The notes: generated from the sequence alone by a model not told the origin. Shown: positions 1 to 9,089, numbered from the stretch's first letter. The stretch is 64,000 nt of DNA from Oscillospiraceae bacterium (GCA_017432615.1 JAFRIV010000039.1:58455-122454); one strand, 5' to 3'. Numbers and translations: made by a program.

Positions 1-1028
1 CCTTCACCATGTTGTCAAACACATAGTAGGAGATCTTCGGATGATCCTCCGGTTTTGTGGTAACAGCCTGAACCGTATAGCGTTCATAATCGATCTTCGA
101 GAAGTATTCCTTCTCATCGTCGCGGGCATCGGCATAATCGACAAAGCCATTGGTTTCCCCGCGGTTTCCGTCTTTGCAGTAAAGAGGGGCGGTAACGATC
201 AGCTTATCAAACTCTTCCACTCTGCCGTTGACCGTGATGAAGACTTTGCCGTCTTTTCTTTCCACCTTGGTGATCTCGCTGTTGAGTTCGGCGGAATGTT
301 TCAGTTTGGCATCCAGGCACTCCCAGATATATTGCGTCCCGTTTTTCCACGTCCAAAGATTGACATTGACAAAATTCATTGTCGTCTGAAAATCCAGATA
401 CTTCAGGACATAAGCGGCAGGGATCTCGTCAAAATAGCCATAACCGAAAGACGTGTAGGGTCCGATCCAGATATCCTGCACAAGTTCAACCCCGTTTTTC
501 TTGCAGAAATCTTTAAAAGGCATGGCAAGATCTTTCAGATTCTCATTGGGAAACAGCACTCTTTCCCTGCCGGGGGTAACAGCATATCCGTCACATCTGC
601 CTTCCGCAACGCCTCTGTGACCGTTGACGTCATACCCTCTGTACTTCGTCTCGAGAATCTCTCCGAATTTCTTCACCTGGCTCTTCATTTTAAGCAAACG
701 AGGGATCTTTGCAATATTCTTTTTCGGTTCAAAGGGTTCAATCACGTCTCCCCGGCTGTTCTTATAGTTGCGGTTGAGTTTCGGGCCGTCATGTGTGATG
801 CCGCAGAATTCTTCCACATCATGCACCGCATAGTAGGAAGGAACACCCATAATAGCGCCCATTTCATAGCGTCTGCCGTTATACGTCGGGCTCCAGCATT
901 TCCCGCCCACACGATTGGAGCGCTCATAAATCACATAGTTTTCATAACCCTTTTTTTCCAGATACATACCCGCAGAAAGGCCGGCAGGACCGCCGCCGAT
1001 AATCGCAATACGAATATTCTTTTCCATC
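1..1028 (-). CDS. FAD-dependent polyunsaturated fatty acid double-bond isomerase-like protein (C-terminus cut by window edge)
   Basis: The frame stays open from the ATG at 1028 to the window edge (about 342 residues), with a GGAGGG ribosome site just upstream. Residues 5-40 form an FAD-binding Rossmann unit (G11-x-G13-x-x-G16, then an acidic YER end of strand 2 and RVGGKC). The stretches GRRYEMGAIMGVPSY, KYRGYDVNGH, FGYGYFD, PAAYVLKYLDF and LWTWKNGTQ agree, from memory, with the Cutibacterium acnes linoleate isomerase that makes 10,12-conjugated linoleic acid. That family moves a double bond in free unsaturated fatty acids using bound FAD without net redox. An insertion at about residues 150-175 relative to that protein is apparent. 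It is divergent from an acyl ligase/ACP/thioesterase operon, which fits a fatty-acid role. Substrate is inferred. It could instead be another flavin amine-oxidase-fold enzyme. Confidence 0.8.
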
Positions 1029-1175
1029 TTGGAACCCTCCTGAATTTTTTAAAAATAGATATGGTGCAATTATGCATACTGTGGTATATTATATACGATA
1101 AAGCGAAAAAATGCTATCCCTTTCTTGTGCATTTTTCTAAATTTCCGGATTAATTTTTGACGGGGGGGATGTTCC

Positions 1176-2546
1176 ATGCGTTTTTCATCCTTCGACCACA
1201 TGCTGTCCCATTATGCATCTGTGACTCCCGACGCCATAGCCCTGCAATTTGATAAGGGCGGGCGGCAACAATGTTCCTTTGCTGCCCTTTTTGAAGCAGT
1301 CAGGCAAAAAGCAGAAATTTTCAGTGCATCCGGAAAGCGCTGCATCGGTATTCTCGCTGACGGAAGTTTTGACTGTGTCGTTACTGTTTTCGCTGCTAAT
1401 TTGGCAGGGCTGCAGATTGTTATGCTGGATGCAGCCATGCCGTCAGCCACTTTGAAAGGCAGCATTCCCTATGCGGATATTGACTGTCTTTGGGGGGATG
1501 ACGAACTCTGTGAAGAACTGAGGCCGTTTCTGACGAAAGGGCCTGCGGGAGATTATGCCGACCAGATGCTCTTTTTCACTTCCGGCACGACGTCCTCCTC
1601 AAAAGCTGTCACTTTGACAGGCAAAAGCCTGATGAATGCTGCCTGGAACGGTTCCCAGAAACTTCCTCTCTCTCCCGATGACACGCTGTTATGTATGCTC
1701 CCCCTGGGTCACGTGTTTGGTTTTGTATGCGGGCTGCTTTGGGGGTTAAGCTGCGGAAGCTGTGTAGCCTTGGGAAGAGGAGCCCGGCATTATATGGATG
1801 ATTGTATTTATTACCGGCCGTCTGTGCTCTCTGTAGTGCCTTCTCTTCTGGGGTTTCTGATTGCACAGGACTGTCTTGGGAGCAGTGTCCGTCAGATTCT
1901 GATTGGTGCAGGTGACTGCCCGCTCTCCCTGATCAATGCCGTGCAGGCCAAGGGCATCCGTGTCAGCTTTGGCTACGGGCTGACGGAAACCAGTTCAGGC
2001 GTCGCCATCAGCACAAAGGGCGATCCCTATGCGATGGAGATCTGCCCGGATGACACGGTAACAATTGCGCCGGACGGTGAGATTCTTCTGGAAGCCCCTA
2101 CCTGCATCATGCGCGGATATTATAAAATGCAAAAAGATACGGAGGAAGTACTCTCCGGCGGCGTGCTGCACACCGGTGACATCGGTTATCTGGATGAAGA
2201 GGGCCTCTTGCATCTTACCGGCAGGAAAAAGGAGATCCTTGTTTTGCCGAATGGAACCAAGATTTACCTTCCGGAGATGGAGGGAAGGCTTTCTTCTCTT
2301 CTCGGCACACAGGAGCTTGCCGTGGCGCTGAAGGGCGGGAGGCCGATCCTTGTGATTTACGCCCCTGAAAACACAGAAGCTGAGATCCGCAAGGCGATCC
2401 GCCCTTTAACAGACGAACTGCCGCGCGGGCAGCAGATCACCGAGATTATTCTGCGTGCCACTCCTCTGCCCCGCACCGCTACCGGTAAGATCCAACGCTA
2501 CAAAATCCACATCCCGAATCAGAACGAAGGAGAAACAGCCCAATGA
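1176..2546 (+). CDS. AMP-binding acyl-activating enzyme (acyl-CoA / acyl-ACP ligase family)
   Basis: This 456-residue adenylate-forming enzyme would activate a carboxylic acid as acyl-AMP and pass it to a thiol. The phosphate-binding loop FFTSGTTSSSK lies at about residues 133-143, the YGLTETSSG motif at about 268, a TGDIGYLDEEG hinge-region motif follows, and the C-terminal catalytic lysine motif TATGKIQRYK is present. At 456 residues it is compact compared with the 500-560 of typical fatty acyl-CoA ligases. A G-rich ribosome site (1162-1168) precedes the ATG. The stop overlaps the next start (ATGA), and that next gene is an acyl carrier protein, so the natural thiol acceptor is probably that carrier rather than CoA. 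This is an inference from context. The acyl substrate is unknown. Confidence 0.88.
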   Translation: MRFSSFDHMLSHYASVTPDAIALQFDKGGRQQCSFAALFEAVRQKAEIFSASGKRCIGILADGSFDCVVTVFAANLAGLQIVMLDAAMPSATLKGSIPYADIDCLWGDDELCEELRPFLTKGPAGDYADQMLFFTSGTTSSSKAVTLTGKSLMNAAWNGSQKLPLSPDDTLLCMLPLGHVFGFVCGLLWGLSCGSCVALGRGARHYMDDCIYYRPSVLSVVPSLLGFLIAQDCLGSSVRQILIGAGDCPLSLINAVQAKGIRVSFGYGLTETSSGVAISTKGDPYAMEICPDDTVTIAPDGEILLEAPTCIMRGYYKMQKDTEEVLSGGVLHTGDIGYLDEEGLLHLTGRKKEILVLPNGTKIYLPEMEGRLSSLLGTQELAVALKGGRPILVIYAPENTEAEIRKAIRPLTDELPRGQQITEIILRATPLPRTATGKIQRYKIHIPNQNEGETAQ

Positions 2547-2800
2547 CAAGAGATGAAGTAAGCGCAAAAATCAAAAAAATCATTTTTGACAGTGTCCCGG
2601 ACCGCGTCCCGGAAGTGATTGAAGAGGATACAGTGATCAACAACGATAAGGCTATTGATTCAATGGGATTCATTCTGGTTATCTGCCGCTGCGAGGCGGA
2701 ACTCGGTGTAAAGATTCCGGAGAGAAAATGGCAGAAGCTCAGCACCTTCGGAGAAGTTGTGGATGAATTCATGCTTCAGTTGAAGAAGGCCGGAAAATGA
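2543..2800 (+). CDS. Acyl carrier protein
   Basis: An 85-residue acyl carrier protein. The phosphopantetheine attachment site is Ser40 in AIDSMGF (the usual motif is DSL; here Leu is replaced by Met). Charged helix 1 (TRDEVSAKIKKIIF) and helix 3 around the GVKIPERKW region fit the four-helix ACP fold. It overlaps the upstream ligase and the downstream thioesterase by ATGA, so the three are translationally coupled. This looks like a dedicated carrier for the ligase-made acyl group rather than the housekeeping AcpP, because no fatty-acid synthase genes are nearby and the attachment motif deviates from the housekeeping form. Confidence 0.88.
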   Translation: MTRDEVSAKIKKIIFDSVPDRVPEVIEEDTVINNDKAIDSMGFILVICRCEAELGVKIPERKWQKLSTFGEVVDEFMLQLKKAGK

Positions 2801-3507
2801 ACATTTTCGAACGTGAAATAGCTATCCGCGATTGTGACTGTGCATCCAACCGGCTGCTTCGGCCCTCCAGCCTCTTCTCCATGATCCAGGAGATTGCCAT
2901 TGATCACAGTGAGGAAATCGGAGCAGGGCGTTCCGTTACCTTCGACAGGGGTTTTCTCTGGGTGCTTGCCAGGCAAAAGGCAGAGATCGTGCGCCTGCCG
3001 GAATACGGCGAGCACGTCATATTTCAGACCTGGCCGGGCAGCACCATGCATTTTCTTTTTCCCCGCTACTACCGGATGCTGGATCACAACGGCGAGAGTC
3101 TTCTCTCTGCAAGTTCTCTCTGGACACTGATCGATGCGAAAAAACGATCCGTCATTTCTCCGCAAAAAGAGGGAATCGTTGTAACGGGAGAAACCACCGG
3201 CTATGAAATCGCTCTTCCGTCCGGAATTCGGAAATGCTTCGGAGAGGAAACCTGCACCTTGACGGTTCCTTACAGCTATACCGATATCAACGGGCATATG
3301 AACAATATTTTCTATCTGGACGTGGCAGAGAATATGATTCCGGAGATGGCGGGTAAATTGGCATTAAAGGAGATCAGTGTGGAGTATTCTCACGAGATCC
3401 TCTGCGGCGAAACGATGACGGTCTCTCTGCACCGCTCCGATCAGGTCTGCACATTTTCGGGTGACGGAGAAAAGCACTACTTCTCCCTGCTGCTTCGCTA
3501 TGAATAA
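2797..3507 (+). CDS. Acyl-ACP thioesterase (double hotdog fold)
   Basis: A 236-residue protein of the FatA/FatB-type acyl-ACP thioesterase family, which hydrolyses acyl-ACP to free fatty acid. The N-terminal hotdog starts with the RDCDCASNRLLR region. The second hotdog carries the catalytic D163-x-N165-x-H167-x-N-N motif in YTDINGHMNN, as expected of the family. It starts inside the ACP stop codon (ATGA), and the next gene begins within its last 8 bases. Together with the ligase and ACP it completes a load-carry-release cycle for an acyl chain. The opposite-strand fatty-acid isomerase may supply or use the released acid. Chain length specificity cannot be read from the sequence. Confidence 0.88.
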   Translation: MNIFEREIAIRDCDCASNRLLRPSSLFSMIQEIAIDHSEEIGAGRSVTFDRGFLWVLARQKAEIVRLPEYGEHVIFQTWPGSTMHFLFPRYYRMLDHNGESLLSASSLWTLIDAKKRSVISPQKEGIVVTGETTGYEIALPSGIRKCFGEETCTLTVPYSYTDINGHMNNIFYLDVAENMIPEMAGKLALKEISVEYSHEILCGETMTVSLHRSDQVCTFSGDGEKHYFSLLLRYE

Positions 3508-4324
3508 GCTGAACTGTTTTGGCCGGCCAGCGGCAGTGCTTCTTATTCTTATCCTGCTTTTGTCTCTTTCCTCTCCCGTTTATGCACTGCTCTCCGAAAC
3601 GGAGTATAAGCTGATCTCTGACATGGTCTATTCCTACCGCACCCTGCCGGACGCTTCTCAGAAGCAGATCCGGCAGGATCTCGCCTCACTGAAAAGCATC
3701 AACCCTTCCCTGGGTAAAACATGGGAAGAATTAATGGAGTACTGGATGTATGTTAACAATGATCTTGTGCTACATTATGATGTTTTACCCGATGGCCTCC
3801 CGGAGGATGATTCTCTCTGTATCACCGTGCTGGGATATCAGCTGCTGCCTAACGGTTCCATGGATGAAGAACTGATCGGCCGCTGTTCTGTAGCTCTGCG
3901 GTGTGCCGAACGTTATCCGAAGGCTTTTATCGCGGTAACCGGGGGCGGAACCGCAATGATGCATCCTGATCTCACCGAAGCAGGCCAGATGGCTGACTGG
4001 CTGATGGAGCACGGGATTTCGAAAGATCGGATCATTGTGGAAGATAACTCTCAAACAACAGCAGAAAATGCACTTTTTACCTATCGACTGCTTAAGGAAA
4101 TACCGCAGATCCGGGCAATAGCCATCGTCACCAGCGACTATCATGTCTCTCTCGGCTGTCTGCTGTTTCAGGAGCAGTTTCTTCTCTCCTCCTATGTGGA
4201 AGGAGAAAACAGGTTTTCCGTTTTTACCAATGCAGCTTTTCACCAGGAAAGCTTAATGTCCTTTACACCCCGCAACCAGGCTCTGGATGTCTGGATGCTG
4301 AGTGAAACAATTTTGAATTCATAA
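3500..4324 (+). CDS. YdcF/DUF218-family secreted or membrane-anchored protein
   Basis: The ATG at 3500 sits inside the end of the thioesterase gene, giving 274 residues. The N-terminus (NKLNCFGRP followed by a long hydrophobic run ending in PVYALL) is a signal peptide or anchor. The core matches the DUF218/YdcF fold: ITVLGYQLLPNG, a long helix with RCSVALRCAERYPKA, AVTGGGTA, GISKDRIIVEDNSQTTAENA and AIVTSDYHV. YdcF-type proteins include SanA-like envelope factors and the ElyC family; the N/D-x-SxxTxEN motif is typical. The enzymatic reaction is not established. Its coupling to the acyl genes suggests a role in envelope lipid metabolism, which is only an inference. A strong terminator follows. 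Confidence 0.82.
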   Translation: MNKLNCFGRPAAVLLILILLLSLSSPVYALLSETEYKLISDMVYSYRTLPDASQKQIRQDLASLKSINPSLGKTWEELMEYWMYVNNDLVLHYDVLPDGLPEDDSLCITVLGYQLLPNGSMDEELIGRCSVALRCAERYPKAFIAVTGGGTAMMHPDLTEAGQMADWLMEHGISKDRIIVEDNSQTTAENALFTYRLLKEIPQIRAIAIVTSDYHVSLGCLLFQEQFLLSSYVEGENRFSVFTNAAFHQESLMSFTPRNQALDVWMLSETILNS

Positions 4325-4330
4325 CGGCAA

Positions 4331-4377
4331 ACAGCAATACAGCCCGGGCTCATTTCCGGGCTGTATTGCTGTTTTTG
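4331..4377 (+). terminator. Intrinsic terminator of the acyl ligase operon
   Basis: A perfect 17-bp stem (4331-4347 with 4355-4371), a 7-nt loop and a following TTTTT tract. It closes the five-gene operon that begins at 1176. Confidence 0.93.
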
Positions 4378-4479
4378 ACGGCTGCGGATGTCTCATGGTT
4401 TTCTGCAGGGATCCTTCAGCCTTTGTATAACAGAGGAGGCAAACGCGGCGTCTTCCCTTTTCTTTGTCTTTGTTCTCTT

Positions 4480-5724
4480 TTACGCCAGATCCGGATAGAG
4501 CGGAAACCGTTCACAGAGTGCGAGTACTTCCTCCTTTGCGGCAGGGACCGCATCTTCCCCGTGCTCGATCAGTTCGGCAATCAGGCGTGCGATGGTCTTC
4601 ATCTCTTCCTCCTTCATGCCGCGCGTTGTAACTGCCGGCGTACCCAGGCGAACTCCGGAGGTAAGCCGGACGCCCTGCGTATCAAACGGAATGGTGTTTT
4701 TATTGGCTGTAATGTTGGCGGCATCCAGCAGATCCTGAACTTCCTTTCCGGTTCTGCCGCGGCTCATACAATCAGCCAGCATCAGGTGATTATCGGTACC
4801 CCCTGTCACAAGGCGGATCCCGTGTGACGTCAGGGAAGAAGCAAGCGTCTGTGCGTTGTCAATGATCTGCTGCTGATAGGCCCGGAAAGGAGGTTGAAGC
4901 GCTTCCCCGAAGGCGACCGCCTTTCCGGCAATCACATGCATCAGCGGGCCTCCCTGGGAACCGGGGAAAACAGCGGAATCGATTTTTTTCGCCAGCTCTT
5001 CCTTACAAAGGATCATGGCGCCGCGCGGACCGCGCAGCGTTTTATGGGTTGTAGTGGTAACCACATCCGCATACGGGACAGGAGAAGGATGAAGCCCTGC
5101 CGCAATCAGACCGGCAATATGTGCCATATCCACCATCAGGTATGCTCCGGCAGCATCGGCAATCTGCCGCATTTTTTCCCAGTCGATAAAACGCGGATAG
5201 GCACTTGCACCGGCAATGATGATAGCTGGTTTTTCCATTTCAGCGATACGCAGTGCCTGTTCATAATCGATGCGCTCTGTTTCCGGCGATACGCCGTAAA
5301 ACACCGAACGGAAGTATTTCCCGGAAATCGAGGCCTTTGATCCATGCGTCAGATGTCCGCCGTGGGAAAGATCGAGCCCCATGATGGTATCGCCCGGCTT
5401 TAACAGAGCCAGATATACCGCAACATTCGCCTGGGAACCTGAATGAGGCTGAACATTGACATGTTCCGCTCCGAAAAGTTTTTTTGCTCTCTCTCTTGCC
5501 AGTTCTTCTATCTCATCGACATACTGGCATCCGCCGTAATACCGGGCGGACGGGTAACCTTCGGCATATTTGTTGGTAAGATGGCTGCCGACTGCTTCCA
5601 GCACAGCTTCACTGACAAAGTTTTCCGATGCGATCAGTTCAATATGGTCCCGCTGCCGCGTCAGTTCGCGCATCATGGAGGCGTATACTTCCGGATCCCG
5701 GAGCTTTACATGTGTGTATTCCAT
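4480..5724 (-). CDS. glyA: Serine hydroxymethyltransferase
   Basis: This 414-residue PLP enzyme interconverts serine plus tetrahydrofolate with glycine plus methylene-tetrahydrofolate. The N-terminal [10 protein letters not shown] motif, [16 protein letters not shown], the PHSGSQAN cofactor region, [12 protein letters not shown], and the Schiff-base lysine K228 in [13 protein letters not shown] are all intact. Length is normal. It lies 12 bp downstream of a YD-repeat lipoprotein gene on the same strand and is probably read from that gene's promoter, which is unusual company. Divergent neighbours are thrC and thrH, which also handle threonine, homoserine and phosphoserine, so the region is rich in serine/glycine/threonine genes. 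Confidence 0.97.
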   Translation of the reverse strand: MEYTHVKLRDPEVYASMMRELTRQRDHIELIASENFVSEAVLEAVGSHLTNKYAEGYPSARYYGGCQYVDEIEELARERAKKLFGAEHVNVQPHSGSQANVAVYLALLKPGDTIMGLDLSHGGHLTHGSKASISGKYFRSVFYGVSPETERIDYEQALRIAEMEKPAIIIAGASAYPRFIDWEKMRQIADAAGAYLMVDMAHIAGLIAAGLHPSPVPYADVVTTTTHKTLRGPRGAMILCKEELAKKIDSAVFPGSQGGPLMHVIAGKAVAFGEALQPPFRAYQQQIIDNAQTLASSLTSHGIRLVTGGTDNHLMLADCMSRGRTGKEVQDLLDAANITANKNTIPFDTQGVRLTSGVRLGTPAVTTRGMKEEEMKTIARLIAELIEHGEDAVPAAKEEVLALCERFPLYPDLA

Positions 5725-5736
5725 TTCCTTTTCCCC

Positions 5737-6840
5737 TTACACTGCATAATTGATTTTCGTACGGATCTTGCCGTCATCATAATATTCATATTCACAGGAA
5801 AAGCCGGTTTCGACCTTTCCCCCGTTGAGATAGATCGTTTGACGCACCGGATTGGAATGGCCGTCATAGGTGAATACTGTGACTGTTTTATCGATCAGTT
5901 CGTCCTCCCGATATCGCACTACCGTTATGATCGTATTCTTTCCGGCTTCATCATATTCATAGAAGGTGAACCGTTTTTCCCCATCCGCTGTTTCCTCCAG
6001 AGACAGCAGATTGCCTGCTTCATCATAGGAATAAAGCCTCTGTTCGGTCATATTTGCTTCTGACTGCTCCGCAGAAGCCCAGACCGTATTTTGCAGAAGA
6101 TTCCCTTCTTCATCATACTCGTTTTCCTCTATTTCCGTCACCGTGCCGAGACCGTCGGTAACTGTCTTCCGGACGGGAAGCCCGGATGCATTATAGGTAT
6201 AGGATGTTACCTCGAAGAGACGGTACGTCTTGTCGTCGCTGGAATGGGAATACCGATCCGTCAGAAGCCGGCCACCTTCGCCGTATTCGTATTCATTGAG
6301 GCTGTAGTCTCCCGGGAGTGAAACTTTTGTGGTTTTTGCAGTGCCGTCCTCATTGAAAGTGGTCAGTTCCTCTTTTTTCCCGCTGTAGGAATAGCCGTTT
6401 TCCGAGAGGATCATACTGACGACTTTTTCCGTCATGCGTATATTTTTTTTGTCATATGTCCAGTAATACACCGTCTGGGTACCGCCGTTGGCATCATACA
6501 GGATCCGCTGGGTACAGTTCTGCCCGGTATAGAAGTATGTTTCAATCGGGCGGTTTTCCCCCAGCCCTCCTCCGTTTCGCTTTATGGCAGAAGGCTGTCC
6601 GGAATCCGTATAGGTATACTCCACGCTGTAGAGCACTGTTTTGCCGGCTTCATCATAAAAATCTTCCCGCTGGATCCTGCCGGTGCGGTTATATACCTCT
6701 ACTGAGGCAATGCACCGGGCAGCCGTCTGCTCCGCCGGTGCCGTCGGAACTGCAGGAGAAACGTCCTGAGGAAGCTTCCCACAGGCGGAAAACGAAACCG
6801 CAAGCAGAAATATGAGAATAATCCATAAAAAGCGTTTCAT
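5737..6840 (-). CDS. YD-repeat lipoprotein
   Basis: The chosen start (ATG 6840) gives a short positive N-terminus, a hydrophobic stretch and a lipobox-like SFSAC, so this is probably a lipid-anchored surface protein of 367 residues. The mature part consists of about ten roughly 30-residue units of the form Y-x-Y-D-x-x-G-x (for example YSYDEAGNLL, YEYDEAGKNT, NEYDEEGNLL), the RHS/YD beta-strand repeat. No toxin-like C-terminal domain follows the repeats; the protein ends right after the last one (KINYAV). It is thus too short for an Rhs shell, and a binding or structural role is more likely. An upstream ATG at 6858 is possible but gives a longer pre-signal stretch. Confidence 0.8.
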   Translation of the reverse strand: MKRFLWIILIFLLAVSFSACGKLPQDVSPAVPTAPAEQTAARCIASVEVYNRTGRIQREDFYDEAGKTVLYSVEYTYTDSGQPSAIKRNGGGLGENRPIETYFYTGQNCTQRILYDANGGTQTVYYWTYDKKNIRMTEKVVSMILSENGYSYSGKKEELTTFNEDGTAKTTKVSLPGDYSLNEYEYGEGGRLLTDRYSHSSDDKTYRLFEVTSYTYNASGLPVRKTVTDGLGTVTEIEENEYDEEGNLLQNTVWASAEQSEANMTEQRLYSYDEAGNLLSLEETADGEKRFTFYEYDEAGKNTIITVVRYREDELIDKTVTVFTYDGHSNPVRQTIYLNGGKVETGFSCEYEYYDDGKIRTKINYAV

Positions 6841-6878
6841 TTTTACCCTGTTTTTCATCGAATCTTCAAATTGTGGGA

Positions 6879-6908
6879 TTGAAAATTTTATGGTAAGATA
6901 AATATACT
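6879..6908 (+). promoter_or_regulatory. Sigma-A-type promoter for thrC
   Basis: TTGAAA (6879-6884), an 18-bp spacer and TATACT (6903-6908), about 50 bp upstream of the thrC start. Confidence 0.65.
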
Positions 6909-6960
6909 ATAGCATAGTTGAGACAAAAACAAAAGTTTTTTGTTCCGGAGGATTAGAGAA

Positions 6961-8424
6961 ATGTTTCAAAGCACACGAAGCACCTGTACCGTGTCCGACA
7001 CTGCAGCGGTTCTGCAGGGCATAGCGCCCGACGGCGGTCTGTTTGTAGATGCCGGCATTGCCTCGAGGTCGTTTGACGTAAAAAGCTGTATGGGGCTTGG
7101 CTATACGGAGATAGCAAAAAAGGTCTTTGCCCATCTTCTGCCGGAGTTTTCCGAAAAGATCCCTTCGATTGTCAGCGTTTATCCGAAAAAATTTTCTGCT
7201 GCCGAAATCACCCCGCTTCGCGCTGTAGGGGATGCCTATGCTCTGGAGCTGTATCACGGGCCGACCTGTGCCTTCAAAGACGTCGCTCTTTCTGTTTTGC
7301 CTCTCTTGATTACGGCAGCAAAAGAGACGGAAGGCGTAAAAGAAAAGATTGCCATTCTGACGGCTACCTCGGGAGATACGGGAAAGGCGGCGCTGGAAGG
7401 TTTTCACGATGTACCCGGCACAGAGATTACCGTATTTTTCCCTGACGGGGGTGTTTCCCCTATGCAGAAGGCTCAGATGGTGACCCAGGAGGGCGGCAAT
7501 GTACGCGTATGTGCAGTACGCGGTAATTTTGACGACTGTCAGCGAGGGGTAAAAGAGGCTTTTGCCGCATTTCATGCCGATCCTCTGCGCTGTGCGGGCA
7601 GGATCCTGTCTTCCGCCAATTCCATCAATGTCGGGCGGCTGATCCCACAGGTAGTGTATTACTTCTCCGCTTATTCCCAGCTGCTTTCTGCCGGACGGAT
7701 CTCCTACGGAGAAAAGGCAGACTTTGTAGTGCCGACCGGCAACTTTGGAGATATTTTGGCAGGCTACCTGGCCATGCTGATGGGGCTTCCCGTCGGATCG
7801 CTCGTCTGTGCCTCCAACGCAAACAATGTGCTGACGGACTTTATCCGCACCGGAGTTTATGACAGGCGCCGCCCGTTTTTAAAGACCAGCTCCCCTTCCA
7901 TGGATATTCTGGTATCCTCCAATTTAGAGCGCCTTCTCTTCTATGCCGCAGAAGGAGACACGGAGCTTGTCGCCTCCCTGATGCATCAGCTGAATACCGA
8001 AGGCGCGTATACGCTCTCCGGGAAACCGATTCAGCATATTCAGGAACACTTTCTGGCAGGATGCTGCACGGAAGAAGAAACACGTGCAGCGATAGCAGAC
8101 CTCTGGAAAGAGCACGGATGGCTCAGCGACACACATACTGCCGTCGGGTTTGCCGTAGCGCAGAAGCTGAAAGGCAGTTTGGACAGCAGCAGACCCTGCG
8201 TTGTCCTTTCCACAGCTTCCCCATTCAAGTTTCCGTCCGCTGTCCTAAGCGCGCTCGGCGGAACACCGCAGGAAGATGAATTTGAAACAGCCGCAAACCT
8301 CTCTGCTCTCACAGGCATTCCGGTTCCGGCAAGCATTGCCGGTTTGAAGGAAAAGAAGGTACTGCACACGGATGTCATCCCTGTTGCAGAAGTAGTGGAC
8401 TATGCCCTGCGCAGTGTGGATTGA
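6961..8424 (+). CDS. thrC: Threonine synthase
   Basis: This 487-residue PLP enzyme converts O-phosphohomoserine to threonine and phosphate. The Schiff-base lysine is in HGPTCAFKDVA, and the cofactor loop is ATSGDTGKAALEGF. The NSINVGRLIPQ and VPTGNFGDILAGY motifs put it in the long, E. coli/yeast-like threonine synthase class. The ATG at 6961 has a GGAGG site 11 nt upstream, so an in-frame ATG at 6940 is disfavoured. thrH follows 38 bp downstream. No homoserine kinase (thrB) is present in the window, which makes the pairing with thrH noteworthy. Confidence 0.96.
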   Translation: MFQSTRSTCTVSDTAAVLQGIAPDGGLFVDAGIASRSFDVKSCMGLGYTEIAKKVFAHLLPEFSEKIPSIVSVYPKKFSAAEITPLRAVGDAYALELYHGPTCAFKDVALSVLPLLITAAKETEGVKEKIAILTATSGDTGKAALEGFHDVPGTEITVFFPDGGVSPMQKAQMVTQEGGNVRVCAVRGNFDDCQRGVKEAFAAFHADPLRCAGRILSSANSINVGRLIPQVVYYFSAYSQLLSAGRISYGEKADFVVPTGNFGDILAGYLAMLMGLPVGSLVCASNANNVLTDFIRTGVYDRRRPFLKTSSPSMDILVSSNLERLLFYAAEGDTELVASLMHQLNTEGAYTLSGKPIQHIQEHFLAGCCTEEETRAAIADLWKEHGWLSDTHTAVGFAVAQKLKGSLDSSRPCVVLSTASPFKFPSAVLSALGGTPQEDEFETAANLSALTGIPVPASIAGLKEKKVLHTDVIPVAEVVDYALRSVD

Positions 8425-8462
8425 AATCCGCACACAAAGAATAACTGAAAAGGAGAAACACG

Positions 8463-9062
8463 ATGAACATTGTCTGTCTGGATATGGAGAGTGTCCTCAC
8501 CCCGGAGATCTGGATTGCTTTTTCTGAGGAAAGCGGCATTCCGGAATTGCGCCGCACCACGAGAGATGAACCTGACTATGACAAGCTGATGCGCTGGCGT
8601 ATCGGTATTCTGAAAGAGCACCACCTGGGTCTGTATGAAGTTCAGCAGGTAATCAACAAGATCGACCCTTTACCCGGTGCAAAGGAGTTTTTAGATGCTC
8701 TGCGTGCAAAGGTACAGGTTGTGATCCTGAGTGATACATTTGAAGAATTTGCTGCCCCTCTTGTCAGGAAACTCGGTATGCCCACCATTCTCTGCAACAG
8801 CCTTGAAGTATCTCCGAGCGGTGAGATCCTGGCTCACAAAATGCGGATCGAGCATTCCAAGCTTTCTGCAGTGCGGGCATTTCAGAGCATCCACTATGAC
8901 ACGATTGCCGTGGGTGACAGCTATAACGATCTGGAAATGCTCAATGCAGGCAAGGCAGGGTTCCTTTTCAATTCCACGCCGAAAATGATTGCTTCCAACC
9001 CTCATCTGAAAGCTTTTTCGGATTATACCGAACTGTTAAAGGCAATCTTTGCCGTACTTTGA
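8463..9062 (+). CDS. thrH: ThrH-type HAD phosphatase / phosphoserine:homoserine phosphotransferase
   Basis: A 199-residue HAD-superfamily enzyme closely resembling Pseudomonas ThrH, which dephosphorylates phosphoserine and can pass the phosphate to homoserine. The first motif is D7-x-E9 (CLDMESVL) rather than DxD, a ThrH hallmark shared with the Pseudomonas protein. S90-D91-T92 is motif II and GDSYND with D152 and D156 is motif IV. The VPEIWIAF-like stretch (TPEIWIAF), TTRDEPDYD and VVILSDTFEEF match the family. A GGAG site precedes the ATG. Being directly downstream of thrC suggests that it makes O-phosphohomoserine for threonine synthase, replacing ThrB. That is inference from gene order. 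Confidence 0.92.
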   Translation: MNIVCLDMESVLTPEIWIAFSEESGIPELRRTTRDEPDYDKLMRWRIGILKEHHLGLYEVQQVINKIDPLPGAKEFLDALRAKVQVVILSDTFEEFAAPLVRKLGMPTILCNSLEVSPSGEILAHKMRIEHSKLSAVRAFQSIHYDTIAVGDSYNDLEMLNAGKAGFLFNSTPKMIASNPHLKAFSDYTELLKAIFAVL

Positions 9063-9089
9063 TCCTGCATGGAAAGGAAGGGTACAACT

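Noticed and set aside
41-1153. Long plus-strand open frame of 370 codons
   Set aside because: It lies antisense to the fatty-acid isomerase frame, which has a ribosome site and a recognisable FAD motif; the plus-strand translation has no family features.
6840-6961. Riboswitch or T-box upstream of thrC
   Set aside because: The gap is only about 120 bp and already holds a promoter; no T-box sequence or terminator/antiterminator pair was found.
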